DNA from: Cardiocondyla obscurior
Taxonomy: Eukaryota > Arthropoda > Insecta > Hymenoptera > Formicidae
Length of the DNA: 64,000 bases
Direction: 5' to 3'
Assembly (NCBI RefSeq): GCF_019399895.1
Contig: NC_091879.1
Span: 1,798,001-1,862,000 of the forward strand
This document shows, in pieces, positions 54,201-64,000 of this stretch. The notes beneath the pieces are model-generated. The model did not search any database and had not been told where the DNA came from. It saw nothing but the letters and a program-made list of their open reading frames with translations. The translations under genes and the position numbers were made by a program. Position 1 is the stretch's first letter; each line of letters begins with the position of its first letter.

Positions 54201-57200
54201 AAAGTTTCACTAATAATCCGTGTTTTTAGATTGAATATTATCAGTATTGTCTTTTATCGGCTTACCACGCGCGTTAGAATCGCGTTTAGCGAGCGTTAAA
54301 GCCGCGCATAGTGGCAGAGAATTGTAGAACGCGATCGTGCTGTTCCGCAATCGACCTCACATAATTGACGAGCCAAATGTATCACGATCCGTTTCGACGT
54401 GACGGCTGCGTTCGCGACATTCCTCGTTTACGGTACAACGTTGAAAGAACGCCGTACGCTGATGCGCCGCGTGTATTTATGCATACTCGATGTAGTCGAC
54501 GTTGACGCAATTCGCGTAATAGCCGCGAGACAGACGGTGCAATCACTTTTTACCCATAAACGGGGCTTTGGTACGCCGCCTCAATCCTCCATTAAAGGGT
54601 TCGGGTATGCTCGACATTATTAGCATTACGCGAGGTTCGTAAAACTGGTAAGTGCACGCCGACCATCTCGCGTAAATGTTCGTCCTTAGAGCTCGCTCTA
54701 TCCTCTCGTTTCTTTTTCGTCGAAGGTTCGCATTCGCGAGTCAGAATTCACATAAGGCCGCCGCGATGTTACGCGTCGCGAAGAAAGAAAAAAAAAAAAA
54801 CGAAAAGTGAACAATTGTTAGTACTTCGAGATGTTATTCATTAAAGTTTTGACGTTTATATTAATTTATTTTGAACCTCGCGCATCTTTAAAAAGTTAAA
54901 AGAATTCGGAAAAAAAAGAGAACTGCCTTTCGAATTCAGGAAATGAAATAATCCGTCGCGCGATTGTAGTTTATTGTCTGCCGAGTTATTCCTTCATCTG
55001 GAATGACGAGGACGAGAGAAGAAGAGAATATTGCGAGGGGCATCCAAGGTAGAGACGCGGGAAGGATTGGGAGGGGAGGGAGGGGGGAAAAAAAGAAGAC
55101 GACCACTCGCAATTAAACACGGCGTAAGTCCCGCTCTGAGGATAATGCCCCGGAATGTTGATAATTGGCTGAACCGTCCGGGCGACCCGAGACGAAGGGC
55201 CCACAGGTGCAGCTGGCGGCACGGCACCGCGAGATCATCGGCTCGCGGTCCCTCGTGTCTAATTGATTCGAAGTGATTTATATTATCCGCCGTTCTTCTG
55301 CACCTCCGGCATTCCCCGAGCATTGAAGCGACCATCAAAATACTCGGATAGATTATCGTTCGGTAACGGGAAGAATCGCAGGACCGCGAGATCGAACGGT
55401 TTTCTTTGTACGCTTTCGACCGGCTGTATTTCTGTTAAAAAAATTTTTCACCGTGAATTTAATTAGTTAAATATAAAATTAAAATAAAACTTTATACGAC
55501 TGTCCGTAAAACGAAATTTACGAAAAACAAATTTGATAGAACTATCACCAGAATGAATTTCGAGAAGCTCGGAACAAATTTTAACAGCGTCCGGAGAGTC
55601 CGAGTGAGGGGGAGGAGGCTGCGAAAAAAAAAAAAAAAAGAACTGCGGGACTTTCGTAAACGATCCGGCCGCGTGAGCTCGAAAGAGCTCGATGCTTCCG
55701 TCATGTTAAAGTTAAAGGGCCGGCGCACCGACTCCGGAGCGCGGAGGCTGAACGCCGGAACGAGATAGAGCGTGCTATCGATCTCCGCTCGTGAACAGAG
55801 AAGCGACGAACGCGACCGCGCCAGGAGCCGAGAGAGGAGAGCTAGCCGGGGCTACTCTCCCGTTCTTGAAGCTCCGATATCAGATCGCTCGTATAAAACT
55901 ATCGTATCGTTTAAATACGCACTGAAAGGTGAGGCGATGCATCAGAAGATACGCGGGCGATGGCAGGCAGCCTCCTCTCTTTCCTTGGCCTGCGTCCTCC
56001 TGTTCCGTCCGCGCTGTCGATCCGCGCTGAAGATACCCGCTTGGAATCCATGGGAACCACAGAGAACCAGGCTTAACGCGTATAACCCCTCCCTGCCACA
56101 GTGGGGGCCTCCACCCGGGCCCCTCGAGCCTCATCTCCGCGTTTCCCTCTGGCTTTCTACCCTCGATACATATACGTTTCTCTTTTTTCTTTCTTTTTTT
56201 TTTTCCTCTTTGTTCGACTTTCTCTTCTTGTTCTTTTTATATTTAAATCGACAGCATTAGATCAAATTAGTGCACGATTTCGCTTAGGAGTCTAGAAACC
56301 TTAACGGTTGAATATATGAAAAGTATTCCGATTAACATAAATTAATAAAAATAAATGGACGAAGAGGATAACAGTACGTATTATTATTTTCTGGCGCTAC
56401 ATCGATGTCGCCGTCTTTATATCGGGGATAATTGACGGAAGATCGCTCTGCGAATTTCTGAAAGGGGACGAGATGCGATCGCGACACGACTCTGCATTGC
56501 CGATGCATCGCTGCTCGATATTCACGATATGGCTACCGATTTCGCTTCTTCCCCTTTGCGCTGGAATCCGTAATTGGGTGGGCATTCCACGTTATGAGTT
56601 AATTCCGGCGTGTCGGTGTCGGCAAAGATTATATCGACGCGAAGATTCACGGGACGATCTCGATTTTCTCGATCAGCATTTCGCAATAAGGTAAAGTGAA
56701 TGGCGATATCGTCAGTTTAATGAAGAGACGGATTCCTTTCGAATTTTGCATTATGTATGTCGGCATAATGTCCACAAATTAAAAACTACTTTATCCTTAA
56801 GCCTCTTAGTAACTGCATCGTAATGTTATTACGCGATTATGTAAGCTGTCGCATTGCATTACGAAAAACTAGACTTTATATACTTGTTTATCCATGAAGA
56901 TAAAATTAATTAAATATCTACACGTTTCTGAAAATATATAATAATTCTCAAATAAATCTAACTAAAAGACATTCGTATTAAAATAATTTTTAAGATTAAT
57001 TTTTTATTTTTAAAGAACCGCGAAGGGGATGCAGGATAAATTTAAGGAGAATACAGAAATAGAAAGTAGGTAATAGAATGCATCCCTTTTGCAAAAAATA
57101 AAATAAAATAAACCGGATGCTCGTGAAAGCAGAGACAATGGCTAATCGGGGCGGTGGCAATCTTCCGTTTTAAAAAGGGGTGAAATTCCGCGTCGTGAGC

Positions 57201-59840
57201 ATTGTCGGCTTAATGATTGAGTGGAGACATGACAGGTGAAACCGAATACACACGCATGCACGCACACAACGCGGAGGAATTGCACCGGGCGTGAGTTCTC
57301 CGCGGGTCCCCGTTGTACACCCATCGCAGCCAGACAAGCGTGAGCCCGAATTGTGGGACCCGATGGGCGTCTGCTCCCAAAAGGACCTTTGACGTTGACG
57401 ATACCTCTTTCATACTGGCGAGCTGATCTTTATACAGTCCGTTGGCGATCGGCGCCACCCACATCTTACGGAACTATTAGATAGAATTTTGCAATTCGAT
57501 ATCTTTAGGCGAGGGTTAGTGCACGGATTTCAAGGTGAAATGATTGAAAGAAGCTTAAAAGGCTGGTTAGTGTACGTTCCGAACCGCCAATTTCAATCGC
57601 GAGGGCGAGATTCTTAACGAATTTGAAGACAGACCGATAGGCTTTAGAAAATTATCAATGTCTCCGCTGTAAGTAAGTAAGCGAGTAGTATATAAGCAGG
57701 TCTAATATCAAATTATACTTTCCCTTCCGTGTCCGTGTTCTATATTTGATACTCTGATAACGACGCATGGAAATTTTAATGATTTTCCAGATGGCTCGGT
57801 TTTATTGTTGCCGTAATTACTATCTTCATTACAGATTTATCTTTCACAAATGCAATTGGCCTAGATTATTCAATTATTTTTATTACTTATTTATACGTAT
57901 TGTGCTACTTGTAATGGCGAATGAACATAGCAAATACGCGAGCACGTAAATTATAAATTATAAAAATTACAAAAAAACGACAAATGTTATCGAAACCGAT
58001 TATTATAAAAAATGGGTTTTAAAAAAAAATTTTTTTTTTTTATTGACGTCGCTGGCTCTCCCGATAGACGTATTATATCTGGCGTATTTCACGTATTCCT
58101 AATGATATCGTTAATTAATGTATTCCAAGAGTTTCCAGCGCGCAGATATACGTAAGAGGGTTTTAAATTGTCTTATTCGCCGGCTGACGCGTAATCCGAT
58201 TTGTTTCTCGGGCGATCTGATTGCGCGCGACCTTCTTCAACTTTCCTCGCCTAACCCTTGCCGACGTTATCTCCCGGCATCCACCTTCGTTTGAGACTCC
58301 ATGCGACTTGGGAAAGATTCTTGCCGACTTTTTTTTATTACCGCGCGTATATGCGCGCCGGACGCGCCTCTTCTTGTTTCGCGATCGGTGATTTACGTTC
58401 GGACCGCGCTACCGCGGTAATAGTCCATTAATTGATCTCGGATTCCCCACCATGTGCCTCCAGATACGAGGGAGACAGGTTTCGTGAACGCCATCACCGC
58501 CGCCGGAGTTACTTATGCGGTTACCAGAGCCTGCACTATGGGTGACCTCGTGGAATGCTCCTGCGATAAGATGACGTTGAAAGGTAAAAGGCTTACTCTC
58601 TTTGTTATTTAATCCGCGTATTCGATTTCCCATTAATTCCCCCATCGGAATTTACAGTAATTTATAAGCTTTTAAAAAGCCATTAAAAATAATTTCTCTT
58701 TTTAAAACGCGAGAGAAATGTATCTCGCTATTTTATTTCGAGAGAAAATTACGGCGTGATAATTATTTTTGTTGGTTATTTAAAAACGGCCGGGGATTAA
58801 GATCGTTCGTAAAGTTACGGGTGCAAGTAATTGACGGGCCGTTGTCGTTCTCTTCGCATTTGTATTTTTGGAGATAGGAGAAAGTAGTAATTTTTACAGG
58901 TAACCGACTGGCTAAGTTCGCGCGTACGGTCGAAGCGAAGAAGAGCTTGCCGACGGACGGAGACTGGGAATGGGGAGGTTGCGGCGATAACGTTAACTTT
59001 GGCTTTAAAAAATCACGGGAATTCATGGACGCGCCTTATCGTAAAAGAAGTGATATTAAAACGCTGGTAAAGCTCCACAATAATGACGCTGGTCGTCTGG
59101 TAAGTTATTATTTTATATTTTTATTTCTAATATTTCAATTTTTTTTATTTTTGTATTTTTTATTTTTTTTTTAATTATCTCATTAATGAAGACGATTAAC
59201 GGAACCTCCAACGGATATTTCTTTTTCATTGTCGACTGTTGAATAAATCTCGGCTTTAATTTTCGTGCACCATTGTTGGAGTGCAATTTGAAATCGTTAG
59301 ATTTTTGCTAGAGTGGTGTTAGCACTTAGATTAAATATACATATTACGATTCGACGCGCAACGTGCATACGTCTTTAGGCCGTGCGCAACTTCATGAGGA
59401 CCGAGTGCAAGTGCCACGGGCTCTCCGGCTCCTGTACGGTGCGCACTTGCTGGCGCAAGATGCCACCGTTTCGGGAAGTTGGAAATCGTCTGAAGGAGTC
59501 CTTTGACGGCGCGGCCAAAGTAATTCCCAGCAACGACGGTCACAGCTTCATCACTGAGGGCCCTACGATCAAGCCACCCGGCAGATTCGATCTGATCTAC
59601 AGCGAGGACTCGCCGGACTTCTGCAGGCCGAATCGGAAGACCGGCTCATTAGGGACGACAGGTCGTCAGTGTAACGCGACTAGTCCTGGGGTCGAGGGCT
59701 GTGAGCTCCTCTGCTGCGGCAGGGGTTACGACACCAGAATCGTCAAGGAGAAGGTCAATTGTCAGTGTAGGTTCCGGTGGTGTTGCGAGGTGACGTGTAA
59801 CACGTGCCTCGTAAAGAAGACTCTCAATACTTGTCGCTAG
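33134..59840 (+). CDS. Wnt6: Wnt6, secreted Wnt ligand (five coding exons)
   Basis: Joined exons 33134-33201, 44846-45066, 58464-58583, 58900-59099 and 59379-59840 give 1,071 nt and a 356-residue Wnt protein, close to the length of vertebrate WNT6. Wnts are secreted, lipid-modified glycoproteins that bind Frizzled and LRP receptors. Residues 1-20 or so form a signal peptide. Next come FWTVGSQLVMDP, the RECQYQFRNRRWNC block (residues 70-83), EWGGCGDN (160-167), CKCHGLSGSC (213-222) and the Cys-rich C terminus ending TCR. Exactly 24 cysteines follow the signal peptide, as expected for a complete Wnt. Ser219 aligns with the serine acylated by Porcupine; Asn82 (NCT) and Asn302 (NAT) are N-glycosylation sequons. 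The MDP, LHNNDAGRLAVR and PPFREVGNRLKE stretches match Wnt6 rather than Wnt1 or Wnt10. No frame break is seen. Family assignment is very secure; the subfamily comes from recalled similarity, not a computed tree. Confidence 0.95.
36422..36437. repeat. 16-bp perfect palindrome in Wnt6 intron 1
   Basis: GCGATCGATCGATCGC is a perfect palindrome with internal GATC periodicity. It lies in a GC-rich intronic island. Confidence 0.95.
37589..37644 (+). repeat. Short tandem direct repeat, 34-bp period
   Basis: Two 22-bp copies, at 37589-37610 and 37623-37644, beginning CATAATTCATCCC and ending TTTCCATC, differ at one position. This looks like a recent local duplication inside intron 1. Confidence 0.9.
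38707..38730 (+). repeat. T24 homopolymer
   Basis: An uninterrupted run of 24 T in Wnt6 intron 1. Confidence 0.95.
42939..42962 (+). repeat. Two tandem 12-bp units
   Basis: CCCGCGTATCAT occurs twice in direct succession within intron 1. Confidence 0.95.
43560..43576 (+). repeat. T17 homopolymer followed by AG
   Basis: The T run ends in AG, resembling a splice acceptor, but no downstream coding exon with homology follows. Confidence 0.9.
44846..45066 (+). CDS. Wnt6: Wnt6 coding exon 2: N-terminal Wnt domain
   Basis: This exon encodes residues 24-96 and shares codons 23 and 97 with its neighbours. It holds VMDPMLVCKK, the basic helix KTRRLRGKLADICRKEP, and ECQYQFRNRRWNC with the glycosylation sequon NCT. 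Cysteines are at 37, 51, 72 and 83. The acceptor is ATTTAG at 44840-44845. A second AG at 44852-44853 would break the join to exon 1, so the first was chosen. The donor is CGTG|GTAAGT. Reading on into the intron meets a stop within about 12 codons. Confidence 0.96.
45612..45657. repeat. Direct repeat plus GC-rich hairpin in intron 2
   Basis: AGGACCTTT occurs twice in tandem (45612 and 45622). About 10 bp later there is an inverted repeat, GGGGCCT / AGGCCCC (45639-45645, 45651-45657), with a 5-nt loop. It lies about 0.55 kb after Wnt6 exon 2 in a GC-rich patch. Confidence 0.85.
47263..47390. promoter_or_regulatory. TAAT/ATTA-rich block in Wnt6 intron 2 (candidate enhancer)
   Basis: Within about 130 bp there are AAATTATTAA, AATAAATAAAG, TTTAATTAAG, GAATTAG, TTAAATTAATG and TCATTAATTTTTTAATG, set around GC-rich spacers (CCTGTCGGCT, CACGCCCGGCTGG). 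Hox and other homeodomain proteins recognise such cores. Regulatory function is inference. Confidence 0.3.
51152..51225. repeat. 74-nt bipartite inverted repeat in Wnt6 intron 2 (possible pre-miRNA-like hairpin)
   Basis: Outer arms GCAGTCACGT (51152-51161) and ACGTGACTGC (51216-51225) are perfectly complementary. Inner arms ACTGACCTTGCT (51169-51180) and AGCAAGGTCAGT (51192-51203) are also perfect. The terminal loop is 11 nt and the internal loop is asymmetric (7 and 12 nt). Total size is in the pre-miRNA range, but the asymmetric internal loop is larger than usual. The inner arms also contain CAAGGTCA in everted orientation, the extended half-site bound by FTZ-F1/ERR-type nuclear receptors. 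Confidence 0.7.
54098..54120 (+). repeat. A23 homopolymer
   Basis: An uninterrupted run of 23 A in intron 2, with AT-rich flank on the 3' side. Confidence 0.95.
58464..58583 (+). CDS. Wnt6: Wnt6 coding exon 3: conserved helix (TRETGFVNAITAAG)
   Basis: This exon encodes residues 98-136, sharing codon 97 (Asp) and codon 137 (Gly) across its splice sites. It carries TRETGFVNAITAAGVTYAVTRAC and then GDLVECSCD, with cysteines 120, 128 and 130. This block is found in all Wnts. The acceptor is CCTCCAG at 58457-58463 and the donor is AAAG|GTAAAA. There is no in-frame ATG in the upstream part, so a simple start-to-stop scan would miss it. Confidence 0.95.
58584..58899 (+). other. Wnt6: Wnt6 intron 3 (316 nt)
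   Basis: The intron runs from GTAAAA to TTTTTACAG with phase 1 on both sides. If retained, the frame continues only a short way before a stop, so retention would truncate the protein after residue 137 or so. Confidence 0.93.
58900..59099 (+). CDS. Wnt6: Wnt6 coding exon 4: linker and EWGGCGDN region
   Basis: This exon encodes residues 138-203 after completing Gly137. A variable basic linker (NRLAKFARTVEAKKSLPTDG) leads into DWEWGGCGDNVNFGFKKSREFMDA and then LVKLHNNDAGRL, all standard Wnt landmarks. Cysteine 164 is the only cysteine. The acceptor TTTTTACAG is strong, and the donor is CTG|GTAAGT in phase 0. Confidence 0.97.
59100..59378 (+). other. Wnt6: Wnt6 intron 4 (279 nt)
   Basis: A GTAAGT donor is followed by a very T-rich stretch and the acceptor TCTTTAG, phase 0. 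Nothing else is seen. Confidence 0.95.
59379..59840 (+). CDS. Wnt6: Wnt6 terminal coding exon 5: acylation loop and Cys-rich C-terminal domain
   Basis: This exon encodes residues 204-356 and the TAG stop at 59838-59840. It starts AVRNFMRTECKCHGLSGSCTVRTCW. The loop serine (Ser219) is the predicted Porcupine palmitoleoylation site needed for Wntless-dependent secretion and Frizzled binding. PPFREVGNRLKE and PPGRFDLIYSEDSPDFC follow. The C-terminal domain has LLCCGRGY, NCQCRFRWCCEVTCNTC and a final TCR. Sixteen of the 24 cysteines are here. The acceptor is TCTTTAG with phase 0 entry from exon 4. This part of the gene is essentially unambiguous. Confidence 0.99.
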   Translation, partial: AVRNFMRTECKCHGLSGSCTVRTCWRKMPPFREVGNRLKESFDGAAKVIPSNDGHSFITEGPTIKPPGRFDLIYSEDSPDFCRPNRKTGSLGTTGRQCNATSPGVEGCELLCCGRGYDTRIVKEKVNCQCRFRWCCEVTCNTCLVKKTLNTCR

Positions 59841-60057
59841 TGTCGGCGTAAGTGATGAAAACTTGTATCTGTATCTAATTGTGTTGAGAATCGAACTTAT
59901 GCGATAGTTCGTCCCGCATGTTTTGATTAATTAGAGGAGGCTGATGAGACCGGTGTCGAGACAAACGAGTAAATTTAATTTTTTACGCGTAGGTCAAACG
60001 TGTGCCATAACGGTGGGTCAGAAGATTATCGATGCGTAGAGTTTTGAGACTTTTCTA

Positions 60058-60080
60058 TTTTTTTTTTTTTTTTTTTTTTT
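60058..60080 (+). repeat. T23 homopolymer in the Wnt6 3' UTR region
   Basis: The run lies about 220 nt after the Wnt6 stop codon, so it would be a U-rich tract in the mRNA if the 3' UTR extends this far. Confidence 0.9.
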
Positions 60081-60276
60081 AGACATTTATTCAAATTTTC
60101 CGACGAGAGGTTTAGTTTCGACGGTAGCGTGATTGAAGGATTTCGACTCTTATCCGTTGTTATCACTATCGACTTTTTTTTCGACACGATCGTGATAATG
60201 TTTTCTTAATAGCATTTGTAATATATCAGTTCTAGAATATAGTTCGATCGAGTGTATCAATTTTAAAATATGGTCC

Positions 60277-60302
60277 GACGAATATTCATTGACGAATATT
60301 CA
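60277..60302 (+). repeat. Short direct repeat GACGAATATTCA, two copies
   Basis: Copies at 60277-60288 and 60291-60302 are identical, with a 14-bp period. They are within the likely 3' UTR. Confidence 0.9.
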
Positions 60303-61138
60303 GGCGATATGTGATTTACAATTTATCGTGGCCGCGAAGGCCTGGATCGAATCTAGGTTAGCGAGATGAACGTAGAATTTCTGAAGAGGTTTATCGCGCG
60401 GCGTCGTATAAACACGAGAAACGGGATCGAGAACGTCAGTAGTGCATGCGCGAGCCAAGTCCGGCGCAAGTCGCGAATACAGTCGAACAGCGATTTCTCG
60501 CGTTTCACGAAATAGCTCGTATCTTTGATGAATTTCTACGGATAGTTGATAATTTCAAAGCTGGATAACTCGAACATTGAAAGGAAATTAATATTCAACG
60601 GAAAGTCTAGTGACGATCAACGGTGGAAACGTAAGATTGCAGTCGAAGATTTGTATTGTTACAATTAAAACTGGTCTTAAATTCCTGTTGCCTTTTAAAC
60701 TTTCGTTTTGCGCAATATGAGACTGCTACTTTCCTTTAACTAGCAATAAGGTAATACCGATATAATAATAATTTACGCTAATATTATACAAGTTTTTTTT
60801 TTTAATTTAACAAGACATCGTCCCAATAATGAAACGTGTATTATGCAAATTTAGATTTTTTTTTTATTTTTTTTTTATAAGAACATTGTTCTGACAAAGT
60901 TTTATAAACTTTCTGCTATATAGAATTTATTCTGCATATAGTTGTTATTACCGTCGCCAACGCTGCGCGAGGCGATCATGTTTTGGGCTTTCCACGTATC
61001 TCCAGTAATATATGTTAAGATATACATAAGATACCGCAATGAATTTACGTATTATCATAACGCACCGGTATTCGCATACAGCAATGACGGTGAGTCGCTT
61101 TTTCGCTTTAAACTTTTTTTTTCTCCCCCCACTTTTTA

Positions 61139-61144
61139 AATAAA
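61139..61144 (+). terminator. Candidate Wnt6 polyadenylation signal AATAAA
   Basis: This is a canonical AATAAA about 1.3 kb after the stop codon. The alternative hexamer at 61375-61380 is equally canonical. The placement is inference, because AATAAA is common in AT-rich DNA. Confidence 0.3.
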
Positions 61145-61399
61145 CGCTCATTATCGATTCTCGAGTCATACCTCGTTACAGGGCTTGTTGTGTACCTATA
61201 TAAGACTGACTCTATTATTTGCAATTTCGCGTAATATGAATTTAGATAAAATTATACTCACGAATCTCATTTGTTATTATTAAGGTTTGTCAATTTATCT
61301 GAAATGACGATTTATCTTAGAGTGAAAATATATGAAATAATACTTGAAGCCCCAGTTTGTTCAATCCAGTTTTAAATAAATTATTCCTCTTACGTTGTC

Positions 61400-64000
61400 G
61401 AGATCGCAGGTGAGTAGTTCCATTTCTTTGTGTACATTAATTTCATTGTTTTAATTTGAGACTGAGCATGCCAACAGTCTTTAGTTCTTTTCGTTGTTTG
61501 ATGTTAGATATCTTCGTTTAGTTTGCTTTCCTCTTTTTCTTATTTTAATGATAAGCCTTATTTGAACAGGATACTTCAAAATTTTTTGTCAAACTTAGAA
61601 TAAAAAAAAAAAAGAAAAAAAAATAGAAAAAGAGTGCTAAAAGATTAATCTCGAAAGATGTTTGACACGTTCTTGGTCGACGAGGAATTTTTTTATCCCT
61701 TCGTGCCCAGAGACGTGATAATAAGGATAAATTAAGGAAACACCGAGAATGAGAAGGCCTCGTATATCAAGGCGTCGTGTAGAACATGGGCTTTTACCTG
61801 TAATTCAGGTTTATACACGACAGTCATACGGGCAGTAAAAAGGACTACCGCCATTTTTTGTAAAATAGTTTTACGGCCACCATCACGAGGAATTTCGCGT
61901 AACCATAAAGGTTTCCGAAGGCTCGCGCCATATCGCGTGCATTCATCGCCTCTCGGCGATAGCGGAAGCCATAAACTGAAAAAAATTTCTTTACCTTGTT
62001 TTATTTATTTTTTTTTTTACATTTCTTTAGTTTCTTGGCGTGACATTTTTTTTTTTTTAATTTATTACTTCAACCTTCTATAGGTAATTTAATAAAATAT
62101 AGAATTCTTTCAATTGTTATACTTATCCAGCGTGAGAAGAACACGTTGTATATACGAAATAATTAAAAAAGAATAGCTAGGTTTATTTACAGAGTATTTT
62201 CTGCATAACATCACGAGCATCCGAGATTACTTGATCAACGGCGATTCACCACCAGCGGTTCCATGCATTCCCACACAAGCCACCCTCCGCCTTCAAAAAA
62301 AAAAAAAAGAAAAAAAACCCTCCTTAAAGAAAAGACTCTTAGAGAAGCGAGCTTACACCCTCTAATTTAATACGTGACGCGGCACGGCGCGGCGTGCGAG
62401 CGCGTCCGGGTAAAAGTCTCTTAATAGAGAGGTCGACCTCTCGGAGGTACGAAAGTGGTGAGGCGCAATTAGCCCCACCAAGAGGGACTGTCTGGGCTCG
62501 ATTAGCCCATGGCCAGGAGATTGGTCTGCCGCGGGATGACTGGGTGGTCCAGGCGGGGTAATTTTCGGCTGCCGTCGACGTTCCCCTTCGGGGGAAAAAT
62601 GGCCCCTCGAAATTGGCCCCGGAGTTACCGTGCGCCGTCGATCCACGACGCCATTTTTAGAATCTCTCCACCTTATCCCTCCTTCCGTCCCCCTCTTTCC
62701 ATATTTCTGCCATATCCTCGCCTCCCCGGGGGCCGACAACGGAGAGACGCTCTCCCGGGAGAGGAGAGGCTTCTCGGTAATTCAATTTTGGGAAAAAAAC
62801 GCGCTACACCGGTTATTACGCGCTGATGAAAACATTGGATCATCAGGAACGGTGTGAGAATGCGGTTTCAGTCTTGGCTTTACCGTCGGCCATCCCGTCG
62901 GAGTCCGCGGACAAAATGAAATGATATAATTTTAAATTAATTTATTAACATTTTTATTTATTTTTATATATATATATATATATTTTTTTTTTTCCTTTAC
63001 GTTAAAGTTACCGCTTTTTAATTAAAATCGTGGTACTTTCGAAATCGCACGAGTCAAAGTCCGAATTAATTAAGTCTAATTTAATAATTTATTACTCCTT
63101 TATTATCGCTTTACCTCACGTGGGCAGAACGTATTTATATTAAAATTATAATCCTCGAACGACGCGGGTCCGAAGTCGCGTAAAAAGTGCGGAGGATGTC
63201 AAATGTACACGCGGGAATCTGCGCTCGCGGGTTTTACGTACGACGGGAACTCTCCCACGGCTTACGACTGTCCAGCTCTGTTCCCGGAACGATTAGGCGC
63301 GGAACAATGGTGTCCGCGGAACGCACGTGGTCGTGACGCGCGACAAAACCGCAAAATGCGACCGTGATTAATCGTCCCCGGCCGCCCTCTTCGGCCGCGC
63401 AAGAACCACGTCGTACTACGGGAACGCGCCGTGACTCTATTTTCTTCTCTTCGGGGGCCTCATGCCACGCTCGCGCAACCCTTCCCGCGAGCCGCGCGCT
63501 TAATGCGCGAGCACTCGCCCGTTCCACGTCTCGTGGAAGCCGATGATAAATTTCCACGACAACGAGCGTCCCCTTTGTACCCTTCCTCACGCGCTGCTCG
63601 GCTAGGTGCAGCAACCTCCGTTGCATTTTTCGCCCGTGCGCTGAATGTGACGGGAAAAGCACGCGCCGGATACCCGCGACGCGAAGCCGACATACGGGTA
63701 TTATGTATTTGGAATAATGTCCCTGCTTACGATAGACACAGATATATTTACATATCTTTTTAATTTGAAATCTGACGCCTTATGGTATTAAAATATAATT
63801 TTATTTCGTATGCGTTTAAATAAAATTTTTGAATTAAAAAATTGATATCTTTGAAGAATTTTTATATAAAAAATCCGCGGGGCTGAATTTAAACTAAAAA
63901 AATGCGTGCGTATCGCGCGACATTCCCGCGATCGATTAAGTGTTTGCGTGCTCGCTTGTAGCAAACAAAATGCACTCGTGGAGAACGAGGGTCCGATAAG
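61400..64000. other. Downstream flanking DNA, no recognisable gene
   Basis: AT-rich DNA with A/T runs and a TA microsatellite near 62965-62983, then GC-rich patches at 62.35-62.8 kb and 63.2-63.7 kb. No Wnt10 exon or other conserved coding signature is visible on either strand. Confidence 0.55.

Larger units (their letters stand above)
45067..58463 (+). other. Wnt6: Wnt6 intron 2 (13.4 kb)
   Basis: The intron starts GTAAGT and ends CTCCAG. I see no protein exon inside. It holds GC-rich patches at 45.2-45.7 kb, 48.7-49.1 kb, 52.1-53.5 kb and 55.0-56.2 kb, a TAAT-rich block at 47.26-47.39 kb, the 74-nt inverted repeat at 51152-51225, and an A23 tract at 54.1 kb. The open frames in the GC-rich patches are unremarkable and occur on both strands, as expected from low stop-codon density. 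Confidence 0.9.
59841..61144 (+). other. Wnt6: Wnt6 3' UTR (end point uncertain)
   Basis: This is AT-rich, non-coding sequence directly after the Wnt6 stop. It contains a T23 tract at 60058-60080 and a 14-bp period direct repeat of GACGAATATTCA at 60277-60302. The first AATAAA hexamer I find downstream is at 61139-61144. A second is at 61375-61380, followed by a T-rich stretch. Which one, if either, is used cannot be decided from sequence alone. Confidence 0.45.

Noticed and set aside
62362..62826. Overlapping 105-125 codon frames on both strands downstream of Wnt6, considered as a first exon of Wnt10.
   Set aside because: No signal peptide, no Wnt motif, and Arg/Pro-rich composition typical of GC-rich noncoding DNA.

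Overview
This window looks like insect nuclear DNA, most likely from a hymenopteran and probably an ant. That assignment is inferred from composition: many long A/T homopolymers, no CpG depletion, GC-rich CpG islands alternating with AT-rich DNA, and GT-AG introns of very unequal length. The protein content only shows an arthropod-type Wnt6.

One protein-coding gene can be supported fully. It is Wnt6, on the + strand, in five coding exons from 33134 to 59840: 33134-33201, 44846-45066, 58464-58583, 58900-59099 and 59379-59840. The exon phases join without a gap into 1,071 nt including the stop, giving 356 residues. These comprise a signal peptide, 24 cysteines after it, the acylation-site motif and the C-terminal cysteine-rich domain. 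Introns 1 and 2 are large (11.6 and 13.4 kb); introns 3 and 4 are about 0.3 kb each. Position 59841 onward is 3' UTR, then flanking DNA.

Positions 1-33000 are upstream of Wnt6 and contain no protein gene I can recognise. In insects Wnt6 usually sits in a wingless-Wnt6-Wnt10 cluster, so regulatory DNA is expected here, but no wingless or Wnt10 exon signature is visible in the window. The most unusual stretch is 10.94-13.15 kb. It begins with a promoter-like block (full CRE palindrome, E-box). It is followed by several short segments with good splice signals, two of which belong to a diverged tandem duplication of about 0.8 kb. One copy has acquired a 17-bp minisatellite. I read this as a possible spliced noncoding transcript, or distal 5' exons of a neighbouring gene.

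Intron 2 of Wnt6 carries a 74-nt bipartite inverted repeat (51152-51225) of pre-miRNA size. Its inner arms are also two everted CAAGGTCA nuclear-receptor half-sites. Homeodomain-type TAAT clusters at 5.99-6.13 kb and 47.26-47.39 kb are enhancer candidates. The remaining DNA holds microsatellites, short palindromes and chance open frames.
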